From Streptomyces sp. NBC_00448 (GTDB lineage Bacteria > Actinomycetota > Actinomycetes > Streptomycetales > Streptomycetaceae), in assembly GCF_036014115.1 (NCBI RefSeq), contig NZ_CP107913.1, forward strand, positions 2,046,001 to 2,110,000: a stretch of 64,000 nucleotides of DNA, read 5' to 3'. The first letter of the stretch is position 1; every line of letters begins with the position of its first letter. The translations under genes and the position numbers were made by a program. Of the stretch, positions 1 to 9,372 are shown one piece after another. The notes below the pieces were generated by a model. That model was not told where the DNA came from. It saw only the letters and a program-made list of their open reading frames with translations, and ran no database searches.

Positions 1-1018
1 CGAAATCAGGGATGCCCTCGTGGAGATGGGAGCGGTGGGCCCGGAGGGCCGGGGCGTGCTGGACCGTATCCACGCGGCGTCCACGGTGAAGTGCAGGTAC
101 CTGGCGATGCCGTTGGAGCGGTACGGCACGTTGGGCGGGTTCGGCGAGGCGAACGCCGCTTACGTGAGCGCGGCGACGGAGTTGGCGCAGGAAGCCGTCA
201 GGGGCGCCCTGCACCGCGCGGACATCGCCGCCGCCGACGTGGAGTTGGTGGTGTCGACGTCGGTGACGGGCCTGGCCGTGCCGTCGATCGAAGCGCGGCT
301 GGCCGCCCGGTGGGGGCTGCCCGCGCACGTCAAGCGCGTCCCGATCTTCGGGCTGGGCTGCGTCGCGGGAGCCGCGGGGCTCGCCCGGGTGCACGACTAC
401 CTCGAAGGGCACCCGCACGGCGTGGCGGTGCTGCTCTGCGTGGAGTTGTGCTCGCTGACGGTGCAACGCGGTGACCCGTCCATCGCGAACGTGGTGGCGA
501 GTTCCCTCTTCGGCGACGGCGCGGCCGCGCTGGTGGCGGTCGGCCGGGAGCACCCGGCGGCGCGGGCGCGGGGCCCCGAGCGGGGCCCCGAAACGGTGGC
601 GACCCGCAGCCACCTCTACCCGGACACCGAACGCCTGCTCGGCTGGGACATCGCCGACAGCGGCTTCCGGATCGTCCTGGGCAGCGACCTGCCGGACACG
701 GTGCTGCGCCATCTCGGCCCGGAGGTACGGGAGTTCCTCACCGACCACGACCTGAAACCGGAGGACGTCACGGGCTGGATCTGCCACCCGGGCGGCCCGA
801 AGGTGCTGGAGGCGGTCCGGGAGACCCTCGATCTGCCCGCGCGCGCCCTGGAGTTGACGTGGCGCTCGCTCGCTGAGGTCGGCAACCTCTCCTCCGCCTC
901 CGTGCTGCACATCCTGCGCGACACCCTGGACCGGCGCCTGCCGCTGCCCGGGACCCCCGGCCTGATGCTCTCGATGGGCCCGGGCTTCAGCTCCGAACTC
1001 GTCCTTCTCCGTTGGTAG
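1..1018 (+). CDS. srsA: Type III polyketide synthase, SrsA-like (5' end outside window)
   Basis: Chalcone-synthase-like ketosynthase that would extend a fatty acyl starter to a resorcinol or pyrone lipid. The frame is open from base 2, so the N-terminus lies outside the window; about 338 codons are present against a usual 350-390. Visible catalytic residues are Cys in GLGC (codon at 359), His in CHPGGPK and Asn in GNLSSAS, with the C-terminal GPGFSSE loop. The next two genes encode an ICMT-type methyltransferase and an FAD oxidoreductase, which is the srsA-srsB-srsC order known from Streptomyces griseus phenolic-lipid synthesis. The family is clear; the product type is inferred from gene order. 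Confidence 0.88.
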   Translation, partial: EIRDALVEMGAVGPEGRGVLDRIHAASTVKCRYLAMPLERYGTLGGFGEANAAYVSAATELAQEAVRGALHRADIAAADVELVVSTSVTGLAVPSIEARLAARWGLPAHVKRVPIFGLGCVAGAAGLARVHDYLEGHPHGVAVLLCVELCSLTVQRGDPSIANVVASSLFGDGAAALVAVGREHPAARARGPERGPETVATRSHLYPDTERLLGWDIADSGFRIVLGSDLPDTVLRHLGPEVREFLTDHDLKPEDVTGWICHPGGPKVLEAVRETLDLPARALELTWRSLAEVGNLSSASVLHILRDTLDRRLPLPGTPGLMLSMGPGFSSELVLLRW

Positions 1019-1025
1019 GCCGCCG

Positions 1026-1586
1026 ATGACGTCGTTCGCCCCGTCCACCGCGTACACCGTGCTGGTGCTGCTGGTCGCCGCCGAGCGGCTGGCCGAACTG
1101 GCCACCGCACGGCGCAACGCGGCGTGGAGCCGTGCCCGCGGCGGCGTCGAGCACGGCCGCGGCCACTACCCGGTGATGGTGCTGCTGCACACCGCCTTGC
1201 TGGCCGGGTGCCTGGTGGAGACCGGGTGGGGCGGGCGGCCGTTCGTGCCCGCGCTCGGCTGGCCGATGCTCGTACTCGCCCTGGCCGCACAGGCGTTGCG
1301 CTGGTGGTGCATCCGCACGCTCGGGCCGCGCTGGAACACCCGGGTGATCGTGGTGCCGGGGCTGCCGCTGGTGGACGGCGGACCGTACCGGTGGATGGGC
1401 CACCCCAACTACCTCGCGGTCGTCGTCGAGGGCGCGGCGCTGCCGCTGGTGCACGGCGCCTGGATCACCGCGATCTGCTTCACGCTGCTCGACGCGCCAC
1501 TGCTCGCGGTCCGGCTGCGCTGCGAGAACGCGGCGCTGGCGCTCGCCCCCGACGCGGCGCCGCCCGTCGCGGTGGCCGCGCCGTGA
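1026..1586 (+). CDS. srsB: Isoprenylcysteine-carboxyl-methyltransferase-family membrane methyltransferase, SrsB-like
   Basis: Membrane methyltransferase of 186 residues. Several hydrophobic segments precede a C-terminal ICMT-type region (RWNTRVIVVPG, then GPYRWMGHPNYLAVVVEG), where the H-P-N-Y motif and nearby Arg residues form the S-adenosylmethionine site in this family. It starts 7 bases after the PKS stop and its stop overlaps the next start (GTGA), so the three genes are one translationally coupled operon. By analogy with SrsB it would O-methylate an alkylresorcinol. The substrate is inferred, not seen. Confidence 0.82.
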   Translation: MTSFAPSTAYTVLVLLVAAERLAELATARRNAAWSRARGGVEHGRGHYPVMVLLHTALLAGCLVETGWGGRPFVPALGWPMLVLALAAQALRWWCIRTLGPRWNTRVIVVPGLPLVDGGPYRWMGHPNYLAVVVEGAALPLVHGAWITAICFTLLDAPLLAVRLRCENAALALAPDAAPPVAVAAP

Positions 1587-2599
1587 TCGACCTGCTGGTC
1601 GCCGGGGGCGGGCCGGCCGGGCTGGCCACCGCGATCCACGCGGCGCGCGCGGGGCTCGACGTGGTGGTGGCCGAGCCCCGGCCGGGTCCGGTGGACAAGG
1701 CGTGCGGCGAGGGGCTGATGCCCGCTGCCGTACGGGCGCTGGCCGACCTCGGGGTGGCCGTCGGCGGGCGCCCGCTGCGCGGCATCCGCTACGTCGACGC
1801 CCGGTACGAGGCCGAGGCGCACTTCCGGGCCGGGCCCGGGCGGGGGGTGCGGCGCACCGAGCTGCACGCGGCGCTCGCCCACCGGGTCGCCCAACTCGGC
1901 GTGCCCGTACTGCCGTTGCGGATCGACGCGGTACGGCAGGGCCCGGACGGGGTGACCGCGGCCGGACTCGCCGCACGCTACCTCGCCGCCGCGGACGGAC
2001 TGCACTCCCCCATCCGGCGCGCCCTGGGCCTGTCCGGACCGCCCGATCCCGCGCCTGCCCGCTACGGCCTGCGCCGGCACTTCGCGGTGCCGCCGTGGAC
2101 CGACTGCGTCGAGGTGCACTGGTCCGCCCGCGCGGAGGCGTACGTCACGCCCGTCGGGCCCGACCTGGTCGGCGTCGCCCTCCTCACCTGCGACCGCGCG
2201 CCCTTCGACCACCACCTCGCCGCCTTCCCCGCGCTCGCGGCCCGCCTGCCGCCCACCGCTGCGACCCCGGTGCGCGGCGCCGGACCCCTGCGGCAGCCGG
2301 TCCGGGCCCGCGCCGCCGGCCGGGTCCTGCTCGTCGGCGACGCCGCCGGCTACGTCGACGCCCTCACCGGCGAGGGCGTCTCCCTCGCGGTGCGCGGCGC
2401 CGCGGAACTCGTCCGCTGCGTGCGGTCCGACCGGCCGGAGGCGTACGAACGCGCGTGGCGCGCGATGTCGCGGCGGCACCGCGCCCTCACCACCCTGCTG
2501 CTGCGGGCCCGCGGCAACCCGGGGACGGCCCCGCGCATCGTGCCCGCCGCGGCGCGCTTCCCGGCGCTGTTCGCGGCCGTGGTGAACCGGCTCGCGTGA
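1583..2599 (+). CDS. srsC: FAD-dependent oxidoreductase, SrsC-like hydroxylase / geranylgeranyl-reductase family
   Basis: Flavoprotein of 338 residues. The N-terminal Rossmann motif VAGGGPAGLATAIHAA binds the FAD adenylate and a second FAD motif, LVGDAAGYVDALTGEG, lies near residue 255. The GTG start at 1583 was chosen because it overlaps the upstream stop and puts the Rossmann motif at residue 5. In S. griseus the equivalent SrsC hydroxylates the methylated resorcinol to a quinone. The CGEG segment also resembles geranylgeranyl reductases, so lipid double-bond reduction is an alternative. Confidence 0.8.
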   Translation: MIDLLVAGGGPAGLATAIHAARAGLDVVVAEPRPGPVDKACGEGLMPAAVRALADLGVAVGGRPLRGIRYVDARYEAEAHFRAGPGRGVRRTELHAALAHRVAQLGVPVLPLRIDAVRQGPDGVTAAGLAARYLAAADGLHSPIRRALGLSGPPDPAPARYGLRRHFAVPPWTDCVEVHWSARAEAYVTPVGPDLVGVALLTCDRAPFDHHLAAFPALAARLPPTAATPVRGAGPLRQPVRARAAGRVLLVGDAAGYVDALTGEGVSLAVRGAAELVRCVRSDRPEAYERAWRAMSRRHRALTTLLLRARGNPGTAPRIVPAAARFPALFAAVVNRLA

Positions 2600-2668
2600 G
2601 GCGCCCGGTGCTGCGTCGCCCGCCGCCGGCGCGCCCGGGCGGACCGGTCCGGCTCGGTTCGAACCGCT

Positions 2669-3271
2669 TCAGCCCACGCCGTAGCTCGACGAGGAGAAGC
2701 CGGGGACCGAGTAGCCGTTGAGCACCCACAAGGGCGCGGTGTACCAGAGGAGCGCGACCCCGACGAGCAGCAGGGAGCCCATGACCGGGAGCAGGAACCC
2801 GGGCAGCCGCTTGCTGCGGACCACGATCACCTTCGCCACGAACGCCCCGTAGAAGGCGCACCCCGTGAACGAGTGGATCGCCACGCGCGGGGAACTGGTC
2901 TCGATGCCGTAGGTGACGAGGCAGTGGAACGCGATCGGCAGGGAGAACAGGAAGAGGAAGTAGCCGAGCACGCGGTGTCCGGTGCGCACCGGATGCGGCG
3001 CGGCCCGCACCCCGGGGATGCGGCCGAACATCCACAGCGCGAGCCCGTACTGGATGAGGACGAGGCAGAGCAGCGCACTGCCGAGCCTGGCCTTGAGGTC
3101 GACCGCGTCGGTGCCGTGCTGCCCGTAGATCCCGCTGTTGTAGTCGGGGGTGTGTTCCTTGCCGAACGCGTAGATCCCGAAGGCGACCGCGATGGGCACC
3201 AGGACACCGAGAGCCAGGAGTGCGGCGCGGGCACCGGGCCCGCGCCGCCTCTCGTGGGGCTCGCCCGCCAT
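2669..3271 (-). CDS. Five-helix membrane protein, DUF6529-like, possible b-type haem protein
   Basis: A 200-residue integral membrane protein with five hydrophobic helices at roughly residues 16-36, 64-86, 100-125, 131-152 and 160-185. Histidines sit at TGH before helix 3, AFHC within helix 3 and AIH at the start of helix 4, a layout seen in cytochrome b561 and ferric-reductase transmembrane proteins. It starts 5 bases after the stop of the lipoprotein gene, so the two are co-transcribed. I take the pair as a membrane redox unit; haem binding is inferred from histidine placement alone. Confidence 0.7.
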   Translation of the reverse strand: MAGEPHERRRGPGARAALLALGVLVPIAVAFGIYAFGKEHTPDYNSGIYGQHGTDAVDLKARLGSALLCLVLIQYGLALWMFGRIPGVRAAPHPVRTGHRVLGYFLFLFSLPIAFHCLVTYGIETSSPRVAIHSFTGCAFYGAFVAKVIVVRSKRLPGFLLPVMGSLLLVGVALLWYTAPLWVLNGYSVPGFSSSSYGVG

Positions 3272-3276
3272 CCGGC

Positions 3277-3870
3277 TCAGCTCGTGACCTGCTTGCCCTT
3301 GGCGTTCACGACGTACCACAGGGCGCCGAACTGGTTGAGGCCCTGCCCGTTGGTCTGGCCGGCCTTGGTGTCGCCGACGTAGTAGTACAGCGGGTGGCCG
3401 TTGTAGCTGACCTGCGTGGCGCCGCCGGAGCGCTTGGCCGTGCCGAGCAGCGACTTGTCCGCGCCCTTGCCGGGTTTGGCGGCGCCCTTGGTGGTGAGCA
3501 GGGGCGGCCAGGCCGCGGCGCAGGCGCCGGTGCAGGTGGAGACGTTCTTCTTCTTGTCGGCGTCGAACAGGTAGAGCGTGCGGCCCTTGGCGTCGACCAG
3601 GATGGCGCCGAGCTTGCCCTCGGTCTTGGTGGCGACGGTGGCCTGCCCCTTCGCGATCGCCGCGCTGGCCGTGGCGGAGGCGCTGGCCGCCTTGGAGGAC
3701 ACCTTGGCGGACGCGCTGGCCGCCTTGGACGAGGCGGCGCCCCCGGAGGAACCGCCGCTCGACGCCGAACCGGCGGCCGAGGTGGCACTGCTGCCGGACG
3801 AGCAGCCGGTCAGCACGGCGGCAAACAGGGCTGCGGCGGCACAGGTGGCCGCCCTGGCGGTGCGCTTCAT
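3277..3870 (-). CDS. Secreted lipoprotein with Lipoprotein_15 (COG4315-type) repeats
   Basis: A 197-residue lipoprotein: signal peptide ending in the lipobox LTGC (Cys near residue 23), a Ser/Ala/Gly-rich linker to about residue 80, then two copies of the secreted repeat family. Copy one is seen as LYLFDADKKKNVSTCTG with a following WPPL; copy two as HPLYYYVGD with a terminal GALWYVV. The molecular role of this family is not established. The downstream membrane partner suggests surface redox or electron transfer. It is first in a two-gene operon. Confidence 0.82.
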   Translation of the reverse strand: MKRTARAATCAAAALFAAVLTGCSSGSSATSAAGSASSGGSSGGAASSKAASASAKVSSKAASASATASAAIAKGQATVATKTEGKLGAILVDAKGRTLYLFDADKKKNVSTCTGACAAAWPPLLTTKGAAKPGKGADKSLLGTAKRSGGATQVSYNGHPLYYYVGDTKAGQTNGQGLNQFGALWYVVNAKGKQVTS

Positions 3871-4076
3871 CAGGGGCTCCGAGAGGTGAGCTGGGCGATT
3901 TGCTCACAGCGTCGCGCCCGGCCGCCGCGCGCCCTGCTCCCGGCGCACGCACGCGCCGCCGAGTCCACCCTTCCGGCGCATTTCCCGCGGCCGGCGTCCC
4001 CTGGACGGAATCGAGCCGGCCCGGCAAACGTTGACGTCGGTGGACAGACGTGATGACCACGAGTGGGAGGACCGAG

Positions 4077-4589
4077 ATGGCCGCGCAGACGCAGAGGGCC
4101 GTACTGGCCGGCGGGTGCTTCTGGGGGATGCAGGACCTGATCCGCCGGCAGCCGGGCGTGACCGCGACCCGGGTCGGCTACACCGGTGGCGACGTGCCGA
4201 ACGCCACCTACCGCAACCACGGCACGCACGCGGAGGCTATCGAGGTCCACTTCGACCCAGAGCGGACCGACTACCGCGCGCTGCTGGAGTTCTTCTTCCA
4301 GGTCCACGACCCCAGCACGAAGAACCGCCAGGGCAACGACATCGGCCTCAGCTACCGCTCGGCGATCTACTACGTGGACGACGAGCAGAAGCGGATCGCC
4401 GAGGACACCATCGCGGACGTGGACGCCTCCGGTCTGTGGCCCGGCAAGGTGGTCACGGAGGTCGAGCCGGCCGGCCCGTTCTGGGATGCGGAGCCCGAGC
4501 ACCAGGACTACCTGCAGCGGTACCCCGACGGGTACACCTGCCACTTCCCGCGGCCGAACTGGAAGCTGCCGGCCCGGGCCGGGGGCTGA
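4077..4589 (+). CDS. msrA: Peptide-methionine (S)-S-oxide reductase
   Basis: Repairs methionine-S-sulfoxide in proteins. The 170-residue protein has the active-site motif GGCFWGMQ near the N-terminus, the YTGG and [10 protein letters not shown] substrate motifs and C-terminal [10 protein letters not shown]. The ATG at 4077 is preferred because GGGAGG lies 6 bases upstream; an in-frame GTG at 4050 lacks such a site. Transcribed away from the lipoprotein pair and convergent with the discoidin-domain gene. Confidence 0.93.
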   Translation: MAAQTQRAVLAGGCFWGMQDLIRRQPGVTATRVGYTGGDVPNATYRNHGTHAEAIEVHFDPERTDYRALLEFFFQVHDPSTKNRQGNDIGLSYRSAIYYVDDEQKRIAEDTIADVDASGLWPGKVVTEVEPAGPFWDAEPEHQDYLQRYPDGYTCHFPRPNWKLPARAGG

Positions 4590-4606
4590 CCCCGGACACC
4601 GCAAGA

Positions 4607-4630
4607 GGGCGGGGCCGCCAGGCCCCGCCC
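4607..4630. terminator. Bidirectional terminator hairpin between msrA and the convergent gene
   Basis: Perfect 10-bp stem GGGCGGGGCC / GGCCCCGCCC with a 4-base loop, placed 18 bases after the msrA stop and 13 bases before the stop of the gene on the other strand. Confidence 0.8.
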
Positions 4631-4642
4631 CCGCGTGCGTGC

Positions 4643-5530
4643 TCAGGACGCGTACGCCTCCAGTTCCACGATCCGTGAGTACGTGACGCCCTCGTTGCTG
4701 GCCAGGGTCACGATGCGCAGGGCGGTCGCGGTCTGCGCGGCGAAGGTCGAGCTGACCTCGCCCGCGGTGTTGTCGCGTACCTGGGCGGCGGTCTGCCAGG
4801 AGCCGTCGACCTGAAGTTCCACGTCCCAGGCGGACAGTCCGTAGCCCGCGGCGGGGTACTTCGCCGAGTCCAGGGTGTACAGGTCCACCCGGCCGACGGA
4901 GACGGGCGCGTCGAAGGTGACCTGGAGCCAGTCGGGGAAGCTGCCCTTGGTGGAGTCGTTCCACCCGGTGGTGGTGCCCCAGTCGGCGGAGTCGCGGTCG
5001 CCGTCCACCGCGCCGCAGGCCGGGTAGTGCGGCAGGTTCTCCGAGGACGCGGAGACCGGCATGTAGCGCACCAGGTTGCCGGTGTCGTTCACCGGCGCGG
5101 GCTCGACCTGGACCGGCAGCGACAGCTGCTGGTCGCCGGCGTGCACGGTGATCGTGTACGCGCCGGGCGGGGTCGTCCGCGGCGCGCTGACGTCGATCTC
5201 GACCTTCAGGGTGTAGCCGGACGGCAGGTAGCTGGAGACCAGCGACCGGGAGACCGTCAGCGGCGCGGGCGCGTCGATGAACGCGTCGGCGTACACCGCG
5301 GAGCTGCCCGCGTTGCCGAACCGGAGCTGGAAGCCCTGGACGGCGCAGGGCACCGGGTCGACCAGCACGTGGTCGACGTCGGAGCCGAGGGTGAGCTGCT
5401 GGGCCGCCCCGGCCCTGGCGGGTGCGGCGGCCAGCGCGGGCGCCACCGCACCGAGCGTCACGAGCATGACAACAGCGGCGACGACGGCGAGCGCGCGCCG
5501 GCGCGCCGACCCGAGGAACGTCTTCGGCAT
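4643..5530 (-). CDS. Secreted F5/8-type C (discoidin) domain protein
   Basis: A 295-residue exported protein with an Ala-rich signal peptide (about residues 1-38), a beta-sandwich middle section and a C-terminal galactose-binding-like discoidin domain (about residues 150-295: SASSENLPHYPACGAVDGD, DWLQVTFDAPVSVGRVDLYT, AWDVELQVDGSW). No catalytic domain is visible, so it is probably a surface or carbohydrate-binding module. It starts 9 bases after the PhoD stop and is the second gene of that operon. Confidence 0.75.
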   Translation of the reverse strand: MPKTFLGSARRRALAVVAAVVMLVTLGAVAPALAAAPARAGAAQQLTLGSDVDHVLVDPVPCAVQGFQLRFGNAGSSAVYADAFIDAPAPLTVSRSLVSSYLPSGYTLKVEIDVSAPRTTPPGAYTITVHAGDQQLSLPVQVEPAPVNDTGNLVRYMPVSASSENLPHYPACGAVDGDRDSADWGTTTGWNDSTKGSFPDWLQVTFDAPVSVGRVDLYTLDSAKYPAAGYGLSAWDVELQVDGSWQTAAQVRDNTAGEVSSTFAAQTATALRIVTLASNEGVTYSRIVELEAYAS

Positions 5531-5539
5531 GGTCTCCCC

Positions 5540-7138
5540 CTACGCCGGGTTCAGGCCGGGGTGCCCGGCCTCGACGGTGAACTTCCTGATGGTGCTGATC
5601 GGCGCGCCGACCCGGTCGATGTACGGCACCGCCCGGTAGGACGCCTGCAGTTCGTGCGGGGTCAGCTCGACCACGATGTAGCCGCGCCGCTCGTTGACGA
5701 GCTTCAGGTGCGGGTTGTGGTCGAGGAAGTTCTGGCCGTTGACGGAGACGTCCACGCCGTTACCGCCGCTGCTGATGGAGGTGGCGACGAGTTCCACGCC
5801 GATGGTGGGCGAGTCGGGGTCGTCGAAGTCCCGCTTCATGTCCATCGCGTAGGCGGCGTGCACGTCGCCGGTGACCACCACGGGGTTGCGGGCGCGCAGC
5901 CCGGCCAGGCCGTCGAGGATGCGCGTCTGCTCGGCGGTGTAGCCGTCCCACGCGTCCATGTTGAAGGTGGGGGTGCCGCCGGCGTCCAGGTCCATCCGGC
6001 TCATCACGACCTGGTTGGCGAGCAGGTTCCAGGTGGCGCGCGAGGCGCGCATCCCGTCGAGCAGCCAGCGCTGCTGCTGAGCGCCGGCGAAGGTGCGGGC
6101 GGGGTCGTCACGGCCCGGGTTGTCCGGCTTCCACAGGTCGCCGTCGGCCTGGTCGGAGCGGTACTGCCGGGTGTCGAGCACGTTGATCTCGGCGAGCCGG
6201 CCGAAGGTGAAGCGGCGGTAGAGCAGGTAGTCCGGGCCCTGCGGCGCGGGGGTGCGCAGCGGCATGTGCTCCCAGTAGGCGCGGTAGGCGCTGGCCCGGC
6301 GGACGGTGAAGTCGTCGATCGGGTCGAGGCTCTTGGAGTACAGGCCCGCGTAGTTGTCCTGCACCTCGTGGTCGTCCCAGGTGCCGATCCACGGCGTGTT
6401 CTGGTGGGCGGCCCGCAGGTCGGGGTCGGACTTGTAGAGCGCGTACTGGAGCCGGTAGCGGTCGAGGGTGTCGGCCTCGGTGCGGAACTGGTCGGGCACC
6501 GGGTCGGTGGTGTTGCGCAGACCGCCGGCGGCAGAGATGCCGTACTCGTAGATGTAGTCGCCGACGAAGAGCACCGCGTCGACGTCCTCGGCGGCGAGGT
6601 GGGCGTGCGCGGTGTAGTAGCCGTCCGGCCAGGACTGGCAGGAGGCGACGGCGAATCTGAGTCGGCCCGGGTGGTCCCAGGGCGCGGGGGCGGTTCTGGT
6701 GCGGCCGACCGGGCTGAGGTGGCCGTCGACCTTGAACCGGTACCAGTAGTGCCGGCCGGGCTGGAGCCCTCGCACGTCCACGTGCACGCTGTAGCTGTAC
6801 TCCGGCTGCGCGGTCGCGGTGCCGGAGCGCAGCACGTGCCGGAACCGCTCGTCGGCGGCGAGTTGCCACTGCACGTCGACCGCGTGGTACGGCATACCGC
6901 CCAGCGGTTCGTACGGCTGCGGGGCGAGCCGGGTCCAGATCACCACCGCGTCCGGCAGCGGGTCGCCGGAGGCGACGCCGAGGGTGAACGGGTCGCCGGG
7001 CAGCGGGGTGGCGGCACTCGCCGCTTCCGCGTGCGCCACGTTGACCCCGAAGGCGAGTGCGGTGGCCGCGCCAGTCACGGTGAGGAACCGCCGCCGGGTC
7101 TGCCGTGCCGCCTGCCGTGGGAATTCGTCGGATGTCAC
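5540..7138 (-). CDS. phoD: Alkaline phosphatase D / phosphodiesterase, Tat-exported
   Basis: A 532-residue extracellular phosphatase. It has a twin-arginine signal (TRRRFLTVTGAATAL), an Ig-like N-terminal domain (ASGDPLPDAVVIWTRL) and a metallophosphatase core with DAVLFVGDYIYEYG, WDDHEVQDNYAG and TGDVHAAYAMD metal-binding motifs. The GTG at 7138 was chosen because GGAAGGAG lies about 8 bases upstream and it places the twin arginines near residue 13. PhoD enzymes are normally part of the PhoP regulon; I could not identify a convincing PHO box in the 196 bases up to the GH87 terminator. Confidence 0.93.
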   Translation of the reverse strand: MTSDEFPRQAARQTRRRFLTVTGAATALAFGVNVAHAEAASAATPLPGDPFTLGVASGDPLPDAVVIWTRLAPQPYEPLGGMPYHAVDVQWQLAADERFRHVLRSGTATAQPEYSYSVHVDVRGLQPGRHYWYRFKVDGHLSPVGRTRTAPAPWDHPGRLRFAVASCQSWPDGYYTAHAHLAAEDVDAVLFVGDYIYEYGISAAGGLRNTTDPVPDQFRTEADTLDRYRLQYALYKSDPDLRAAHQNTPWIGTWDDHEVQDNYAGLYSKSLDPIDDFTVRRASAYRAYWEHMPLRTPAPQGPDYLLYRRFTFGRLAEINVLDTRQYRSDQADGDLWKPDNPGRDDPARTFAGAQQQRWLLDGMRASRATWNLLANQVVMSRMDLDAGGTPTFNMDAWDGYTAEQTRILDGLAGLRARNPVVVTGDVHAAYAMDMKRDFDDPDSPTIGVELVATSISSGGNGVDVSVNGQNFLDHNPHLKLVNERRGYIVVELTPHELQASYRAVPYIDRVGAPISTIRKFTVEAGHPGLNPA

Positions 7139-7334
7139 GTGTCGGGCTCCTTCCAACGTCCGGCGGCCGGCCGGAATTCCGGCGGCCGCCTGTTCATTAG
7201 CAAGGTGCCATATGGACGCCGAACGACTCCTCGTCGAGCGGAAGATGACCGGAAACCGTCCGAACTCCCCTGCGCGGCACATTGTTCACGCGTCCTCACA
7301 TGTGGAATTCGTTCGGCCGTTTGACGGAACGAAA

Positions 7335-7369
7335 GGTGCCGCCGGGTGCGGATCGCACCCGGCGGCACC
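7335..7369 (-). terminator. Strong hairpin terminator of the GH87 gene
   Basis: Perfect 16-bp G/C-rich stem (arms 7335-7350 and 7354-7369) with a 3-base loop, followed on the minus strand by TTTCGTT, about 40 bases past the GH87 stop. It separates that gene from phoD, which must have its own promoter in 7139-7334. Confidence 0.85.
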
Positions 7370-7409
7370 GGGGAGGTGGATCAGGGCGGCAAGGCCCCGG
7401 GTTCCCGGC

Positions 7410-9182
7410 TCAGGACGGGAAGACCGGGGCCGGCCAGCCGCCGCAGTACGGGGTGCCGTCGATCCCGGAGTTGCCGCCGCCGTCGGTGACCGCGAAGTTG
7501 TTCCCCTCGCAGTTGTAGACCGGCGAGGAGGCGCCGATCCCGGTCGCGGTGACACCGGTGAACGTCGCGGCGCCGCCGGTCTGCTCCTGGAGCGCGAACG
7601 TCCCGGCCCCGCTGATCGTCACGTTGTTCAGGCTGACCCCGCTGATGGTGCCCTCGACCCACTGCACGGCCTCGTACGGGCTCTGCTTGATCAGCAGGTC
7701 GGAGACGTTGATCGGGCCGGTGATGGCGCCCTGGCTGCCGTCGAACCACAGCGCGCCCACGCCGAACTGCCAGTTCGGGTCGAGGCTGCCGTCCCGCACC
7801 AGCGTGTTGTCGCTGATCGTGGTGGTGCCGACCGGCGTGGAGGTGAAGCGCTGCCCGACGTGGATGCCGCCGCCCTGCGTCAGCCCGGTGTCCTGCACCA
7901 GGTTGCCGCTGACGGTGTTGTCGTGGCCGCCGTAGATCGCGATGCCGTTGGCGAGCATCTGCAACTGGACGGTGTTGTTCGAGATGGTGTCGTTGGCGTC
8001 GGCGCCGAGCGAGGAGTCCGCCCAGGTGGCGATGCCGTCGTCACCGGTGTTGCGGATGTCGCTGTTGGTGACCGTCGAATTGGTCACCCCGCCGTGGAAG
8101 TTGATGCCGTCGGCGGTGGTGTCGCGGATGCGCATCCCGCTGAAACTCAACTTGTCCATCGGGCCGTCCATCCAGGCCCCGACCTTCATGTGGTCGATCC
8201 ACACGTCCGACACCGACGAGTCGCTCATCGCGCCGCCGATCCCGTTCACCTGCGCGTTGTCGTCACGCTCCTGGACGTCGCCGAAGATCGCGAAGTCCTT
8301 GAGGTGCACGTTGCTGCTGGGCGACGGCGCGGAGTTGCCGTAGAAGCCGGGAGCCGCGCCGGTGACGGTGGAGTACCACATGCCGGCGCCCGCGACCGTG
8401 ACGTTGTTGACGCTGATGTGGCCCGGGACCTTGAAGGTGCCCGGCGGAATCCACACGGTGCCGCCCGCGCCGGCCGCGCTGACGGCGGCGTTGAACGCGT
8501 CCGTGGAGTCGGCCGCGCCGGTCGGGTCGGCGCCCTTGTCGACCACCGACACAGACCCCGAGGGCTGGGACTGTGCCGCGGCGACCTGTTCGAAGTCGGC
8601 GAGGTCGAGGGTGTAGGAGGACGCGCTGTCGCCCGCGTCGACCTGGAACTTGAAGGTGGTGCCCGCCGGGTACGTCGTGTCGAAGAGCCGGTGCGCCTCG
8701 TCGTAGAAGTGATGCGGGTTGCTGCCCGGCGAGTTGGTGAACGGATAGCTGCCGTAGTACCAGGAGTACGCGTTCGTCAGCGTGAAGTCCGGCTGCTTGG
8801 TGCCGTCGACGTACAGCGACAGCGGCGCCGTGTACACCGAGCCGTCCGCGGAGTCCGGGATGCTGTACCGGAAGTCGATCGAGTTCGTGGCGACCGGCGT
8901 GGTGAACGTGACGTACGCGCCGGAGTCCTGCAGCGTCACCGCCTTGCGGTTCGACGCCTCGTCGGCCAGCTGGCCCTGGGCGTAACTCGGGCCGATCACC
9001 GAGCCGTTGGTGGCGGAGTCCTCCGCCTGCACCTCGCTGTAGGGAAGGCTCGCGCCGCTGCCGCCGGTCGCGGCGGCGAACGCCGGAGGGGCGCTCAGCG
9101 CGAGGGCGCCCGCCGAGGCGAGCAGCGCGGCGCAGCCGCCGAGGGCGGCCGCCCGCCGGAGACTTCGGAGGGGTTGGGACAT
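7410..9182 (-). CDS. Secreted GH87-type alpha-1,3-glucanase / mycodextranase
   Basis: A 590-residue secreted glycoside hydrolase. After the signal peptide comes a beta-sandwich carbohydrate-binding region (about residues 45-200), then a right-handed beta-helix. The helix begins with VVDKGADPTGAADSTDAFNAA and WIPPGTFKV and carries the Asp-rich active-site stretch DGINFHGG ... SDIRNTGDDGIATWAD, typical of GH87. The family cleaves alpha-1,3-glucan of fungal walls and dental mutan. Start chosen at ATG 9182 with AAGGAG upstream. The family call rests on motif recall; a related beta-helix family remains possible. Confidence 0.75.
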   Translation of the reverse strand: MSQPLRSLRRAAALGGCAALLASAGALALSAPPAFAAATGGSGASLPYSEVQAEDSATNGSVIGPSYAQGQLADEASNRKAVTLQDSGAYVTFTTPVATNSIDFRYSIPDSADGSVYTAPLSLYVDGTKQPDFTLTNAYSWYYGSYPFTNSPGSNPHHFYDEAHRLFDTTYPAGTTFKFQVDAGDSASSYTLDLADFEQVAAAQSQPSGSVSVVDKGADPTGAADSTDAFNAAVSAAGAGGTVWIPPGTFKVPGHISVNNVTVAGAGMWYSTVTGAAPGFYGNSAPSPSSNVHLKDFAIFGDVQERDDNAQVNGIGGAMSDSSVSDVWIDHMKVGAWMDGPMDKLSFSGMRIRDTTADGINFHGGVTNSTVTNSDIRNTGDDGIATWADSSLGADANDTISNNTVQLQMLANGIAIYGGHDNTVSGNLVQDTGLTQGGGIHVGQRFTSTPVGTTTISDNTLVRDGSLDPNWQFGVGALWFDGSQGAITGPINVSDLLIKQSPYEAVQWVEGTISGVSLNNVTISGAGTFALQEQTGGAATFTGVTATGIGASSPVYNCEGNNFAVTDGGGNSGIDGTPYCGGWPAPVFPS

Positions 9183-9372
9183 GTCTTGCTCCTTTCCGCA
9201 CACCGCCCCGTCGGCTCCACCGGCGGCACCGCGCCCGCCTCAGGACGGCGGACAGAGTGGGACTCAAGGAGCCGGAGGGAGTCGAGGGAGCAGAGTGGCG
9301 TGGGTCACGACGCAGAGGACCGTAACCCCTGGGATACAGAGCCGCAATATCCGAATCCATTTTCGTCGATTC

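Noticed and set aside
7139..7334. PHO box before phoD
   Set aside because: GGTCATCT resembles one repeat unit, but no second unit at 11-base spacing was found.
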